DNA from: Methylophilaceae bacterium UBA5127
GTDB lineage: Bacteria; Pseudomonadota; Gammaproteobacteria; Burkholderiales; Methylophilaceae
Direction of reading: 5' to 3'
Length of the DNA stretch: 7,769 bases
Assembly (NCBI GenBank): GCA_002414145.1
Contig: DHYP01000034.1
Location: forward strand, 6,260 to 14,028
The notes under the pieces are model-generated. The model saw only the letters and a program-made list of their open reading frames with translations, made no database searches and was not told where the DNA came from. A program made the translations under genes and the position numbers. Below, piece after piece: positions 5,894-7,769 of this stretch (the stretch's first letter is position 1; the number at the start of each line of letters is the position of its first letter).

Positions 5894-6088
5894 ATGAAAT
5901 GGACTGATAGCCAACGTATTGCAGAAGCGCTTTACGACCAATATCCAGAAGTGAATCCAAGTACCATTCGATTCACTGATTTGATGGAATGGGTGCTCGC
6001 GTTAGAAGAGTTTGACGATGCACCTGAGCGTTGTGGCGAAAAAATATTAGAGGCGATTCAATTAGCCTGGATAGACGAAGCAAGTTAA
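5894..6088 (+). CDS. iscX: Fe-S cluster assembly accessory protein IscX
   Basis: A 64-residue acidic protein strongly resembling E. coli IscX/YfhJ (66 residues). It shares the starting [13 protein letters not shown] (11-18), RFTDL (26-30), the acidic LEEFDD (37-42), and EKILEAI plus the W-DEA ending. In E. coli IscX binds iron and the cysteine desulfurase IscS and modulates the rate of Fe-S cluster assembly through its acidic face. The start is well supported: AAGGT lies 6 bp before the ATG. In gammaproteobacteria iscX is usually the last gene of the isc operon. Here no isc genes are adjacent, and it instead opens an operon with a DUF3307 membrane protein gene 4 bp later. Confidence 0.94.
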   Translation: MKWTDSQRIAEALYDQYPEVNPSTIRFTDLMEWVLALEEFDDAPERCGEKILEAIQLAWIDEAS

Positions 6089-6092
6089 CCCT

Positions 6093-6467
6093 ATGTTTGA
6101 AGCGCTTCTTTTACTGTTTATAAAACATTTTATCTGTGACTTTCCATTACAGACTTCACCATGGATGTATCGCAACAAAGGTATTTATTTTCATCCTGGC
6201 GGTATTGCACACGCCGCAGTACATGGCGTTGGAACAGGCCTAGTACTGTTTTACTATATTGGAAAGTCAGCCATTGTTTATGCACTTATTGACTTCATCG
6301 TACATTATCACATTGACTGGCTGAAATTAAATATTAATAAAAAGTTTAACTTTCGGGCGGATAATAGCAATGGATTCTGGATTTTGCTTGGCTTGGATCA
6401 ACTCGCTCACCATATTACTTACTTTGTGATTATTTATTATGCCTTTAACTACTACGCCATTACCTAA
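6093..6467 (+). CDS. DUF3307 family membrane protein
   Basis: A 124-residue, very hydrophobic protein with about three or four membrane segments (roughly 1-16, 36-56, 58-75 and 93-122). It has the DUF3307 pattern: KHFICDFPLQ near the start (H12, D16), then H40 and H44, then DFIVHYHIDWLK (D67, H71, H73, D75) and LDQLAHH (D102, H106, H107). Histidines and aspartates repeated within or beside membrane helices suggest metal or proton chemistry in the membrane, but the family's function is unknown to me. The ATG at 6093 starts 4 bp after iscX. The 3' end overlaps the phosphomannomutase gene by 29 bp, so all three genes are probably cotranscribed. Confidence 0.85.
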   Translation: MFEALLLLFIKHFICDFPLQTSPWMYRNKGIYFHPGGIAHAAVHGVGTGLVLFYYIGKSAIVYALIDFIVHYHIDWLKLNINKKFNFRADNSNGFWILLGLDQLAHHITYFVIIYYAFNYYAIT

Positions 6468-7769
6468 AGAGATTTTTAAAGCCTACGACATTCGTGGCAT
6501 TGTCGATAAGACGCTGACGACAGAAATTGTCGAACAAATTGGCCACGCGCTTGGGTCAGAAGCCAGACACAGGAATCAGTCTGAAATTTGCATCGGCTAC
6601 GATGGCCGCTTGTCTGGGCCAAAACTTGCAGCCGCACTATCAGCTGGTATACGTAAAGCAGGCATAGATGTGGTTAATCTAGGTATGGTCGCTACGCCTA
6701 TGGTTTACTTTGCAGCCTACCATCTTAAGACACAATGTGGCGTAATGGTCACTGGTAGTCACAATCCACCAGAATATAATGGCCTAAAAATGGTATTGGC
6801 TAGTGAAACCTTATCTAATGAAGCTATTCAAGGTTTGAAGTCTCGTATTGAAAATAGTCAATTGACCTATGGCGAAGGTACAGAACGCAAATATGCCATT
6901 GCTGACGATTATATCAACACAATTAGAGCTGATATTAACTTAACCAGACCGATGAAAATTGCAGTAGATTGTGGCAATGGTGTAGCTGGTGCCTTTGCAA
7001 AACAGCTCTACAACGCCATTGGCTGCCACGTGGAAGAGCTATTTTGTGAAGTAGATGGCCACTTTCCTAATCATCATCCTGATCCTTCCGTGCCGGAAAA
7101 TCTTACTGATCTCGTCAACACACTCAAAACAAATCGTGCTGAAATTGGCCTTGCTTTTGATGGTGATGGCGACCGCTTAGGCGTTGTCACGAAAGATGGC
7201 AATATCATCTATCCTGATCGCCAACTCATGCTATTTGCAGAGGATGTGCTCAATAACAGCCCTAAAGCTAATATTATTTTTGATGTGAAATCCACGCGTA
7301 ATTTAACACCTTGGATTACAAGCCATGGTGGAAATCCCATACTTTGGAAAACGGGTCACTCATTGGTCAAGGCAAAAATTAAAGAAACCAATGCGGCACT
7401 CGCTGGCGAAATGAGCGGGCATGTGTTTTTTAATGATACAAAACACGGTAAAAAACGCTGGTATGGGTTCGATGACGGGTTATACTCTGGCGCTAGATTG
7501 CTTGAAATTTTAAGTCGCTTTCCTAATCCTTCGGAAATACTCAACAACCTACCCGACAGCATTAGCACACCTGAACAACATATTCATATGAACGAGGGCG
7601 AACCTCATGCACTGATTGCGCAACTGCAAAAGGCAGCTAATTTTGAAGGTGCGACAGAAGTCATTACTATTGATGGGTTACGCGTTGAATATCCGGACGG
7701 ATTTGGACTCATGCGCCCATCAAACACAACCCCTGTAATCGTACTACGCTTTGAAGCAGATAATGAAAG
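6439..7769 (+). CDS. Phosphomannomutase/phosphoglucomutase (ManB/AlgC type), 3' end missing
   Basis: An open frame of 443 codons runs out of the window; related enzymes are about 455-465 residues, so only some 10-20 residues are missing. It belongs to the alpha-D-phosphohexomutase superfamily and interconverts mannose- or glucose-6-phosphate with the 1-phosphates, feeding GDP-mannose or UDP-glucose for exopolysaccharide and lipopolysaccharide. All four active-site loops are present: TGSHNPPEYNGLK with phosphoserine S107, the Mg loop DGDGDR (241-246; D241, D243, D245), the sugar-binding GEMSGH (323-328), and the phosphate-binding RPSNTTP (426-432). The numbering is within one residue of Pseudomonas AlgC at Ser108. 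The start ATG at 6439 gives the typical IFKAYDIRG N-terminus; it overlaps the DUF3307 gene by 29 bp, suggesting translational coupling. Substrate choice (mannose versus glucose) cannot be decided here. Confidence 0.95.
   Translation, partial: MPLTTTPLPKEIFKAYDIRGIVDKTLTTEIVEQIGHALGSEARHRNQSEICIGYDGRLSGPKLAAALSAGIRKAGIDVVNLGMVATPMVYFAAYHLKTQCGVMVTGSHNPPEYNGLKMVLASETLSNEAIQGLKSRIENSQLTYGEGTERKYAIADDYINTIRADINLTRPMKIAVDCGNGVAGAFAKQLYNAIGCHVEELFCEVDGHFPNHHPDPSVPENLTDLVNTLKTNRAEIGLAFDGDGDRLGVVTKDGNIIYPDRQLMLFAEDVLNNSPKANIIFDVKSTRNLTPWITSHGGNPILWKTGHSLVKAKIKETNAALAGEMSGHVFFNDTKHGKKRWYGFDDGLYSGARLLEILSRFPNPSEILNNLPDSISTPEQHIHMNEGEPHALIAQLQKAANFEGATEVITIDGLRVEYPDGFGLMRPSNTTPVIVLRFEADNE

Noticed and set aside
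5735..5941. 68-codon open frame on the minus strand in the intergenic region
   Set aside because: It starts inside iscX, runs antisense through the terminator hairpin and sigma-54 region, and has no recognisable protein features or ribosome-binding site.
7356..7568. 70-codon minus-strand open frame
   Set aside because: It is antisense within the phosphohexomutase gene, whose frame is intact and carries all active-site motifs.

Overview
The window looks like a chromosomal segment of a low- to mid-GC betaproteobacterium. The best guess is a Methylophilaceae-type methylotroph (Methylotenera/Methylophilus-like), judged from the run glyA - nrdR - small membrane protein - ribD - TatD-family hydrolase and from protein flavour. 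This placement is inference, because no database search was possible. There are no mobile elements, tRNA/rRNA genes or CRISPR arrays.

Left part (1-5516, all minus strand). A five-gene run reads right to left: glyA (serine hydroxymethyltransferase), nrdR (ribonucleotide reductase repressor), an uncharacterised single-pass membrane protein, ribD (riboflavin biosynthesis) and a YjjV-like TatD hydrolase. Gaps are 3-19 bp, or an 11-bp overlap, so it is probably one operon. After a 276-bp AT-rich gap holding a cluster of DnaA-box-like 9-mers come mtnA and the first 47 codons of a FucA-like class II aldolase. This pair fits salvage of the ribosyl part of S-adenosylmethionine by-products, more likely by the DHAP-shunt branch than by the classical methionine salvage pathway.

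Centre (5517-5893, non-coding, between divergent genes). This is the most interesting stretch. On the plus strand there is a near-consensus NtrC-type site, then about 100 bp later a perfect sigma-54 -24/-12 element, then about 60 bp ending in a clear intrinsic terminator. Together these predict a short (about 60 nt) nitrogen-regulated small RNA with two hairpins that both expose C-rich, anti-Shine-Dalgarno-like loops. A separate sigma-70-like promoter follows for the rightward genes.

Right part (5894-7769, plus strand). iscX (Fe-S assembly accessory protein, here away from any isc genes), a DUF3307 membrane protein, and a phosphomannomutase/phosphoglucomutase cut by the window edge. The spacings (4 bp gap, then 29 bp overlap) indicate an operon.
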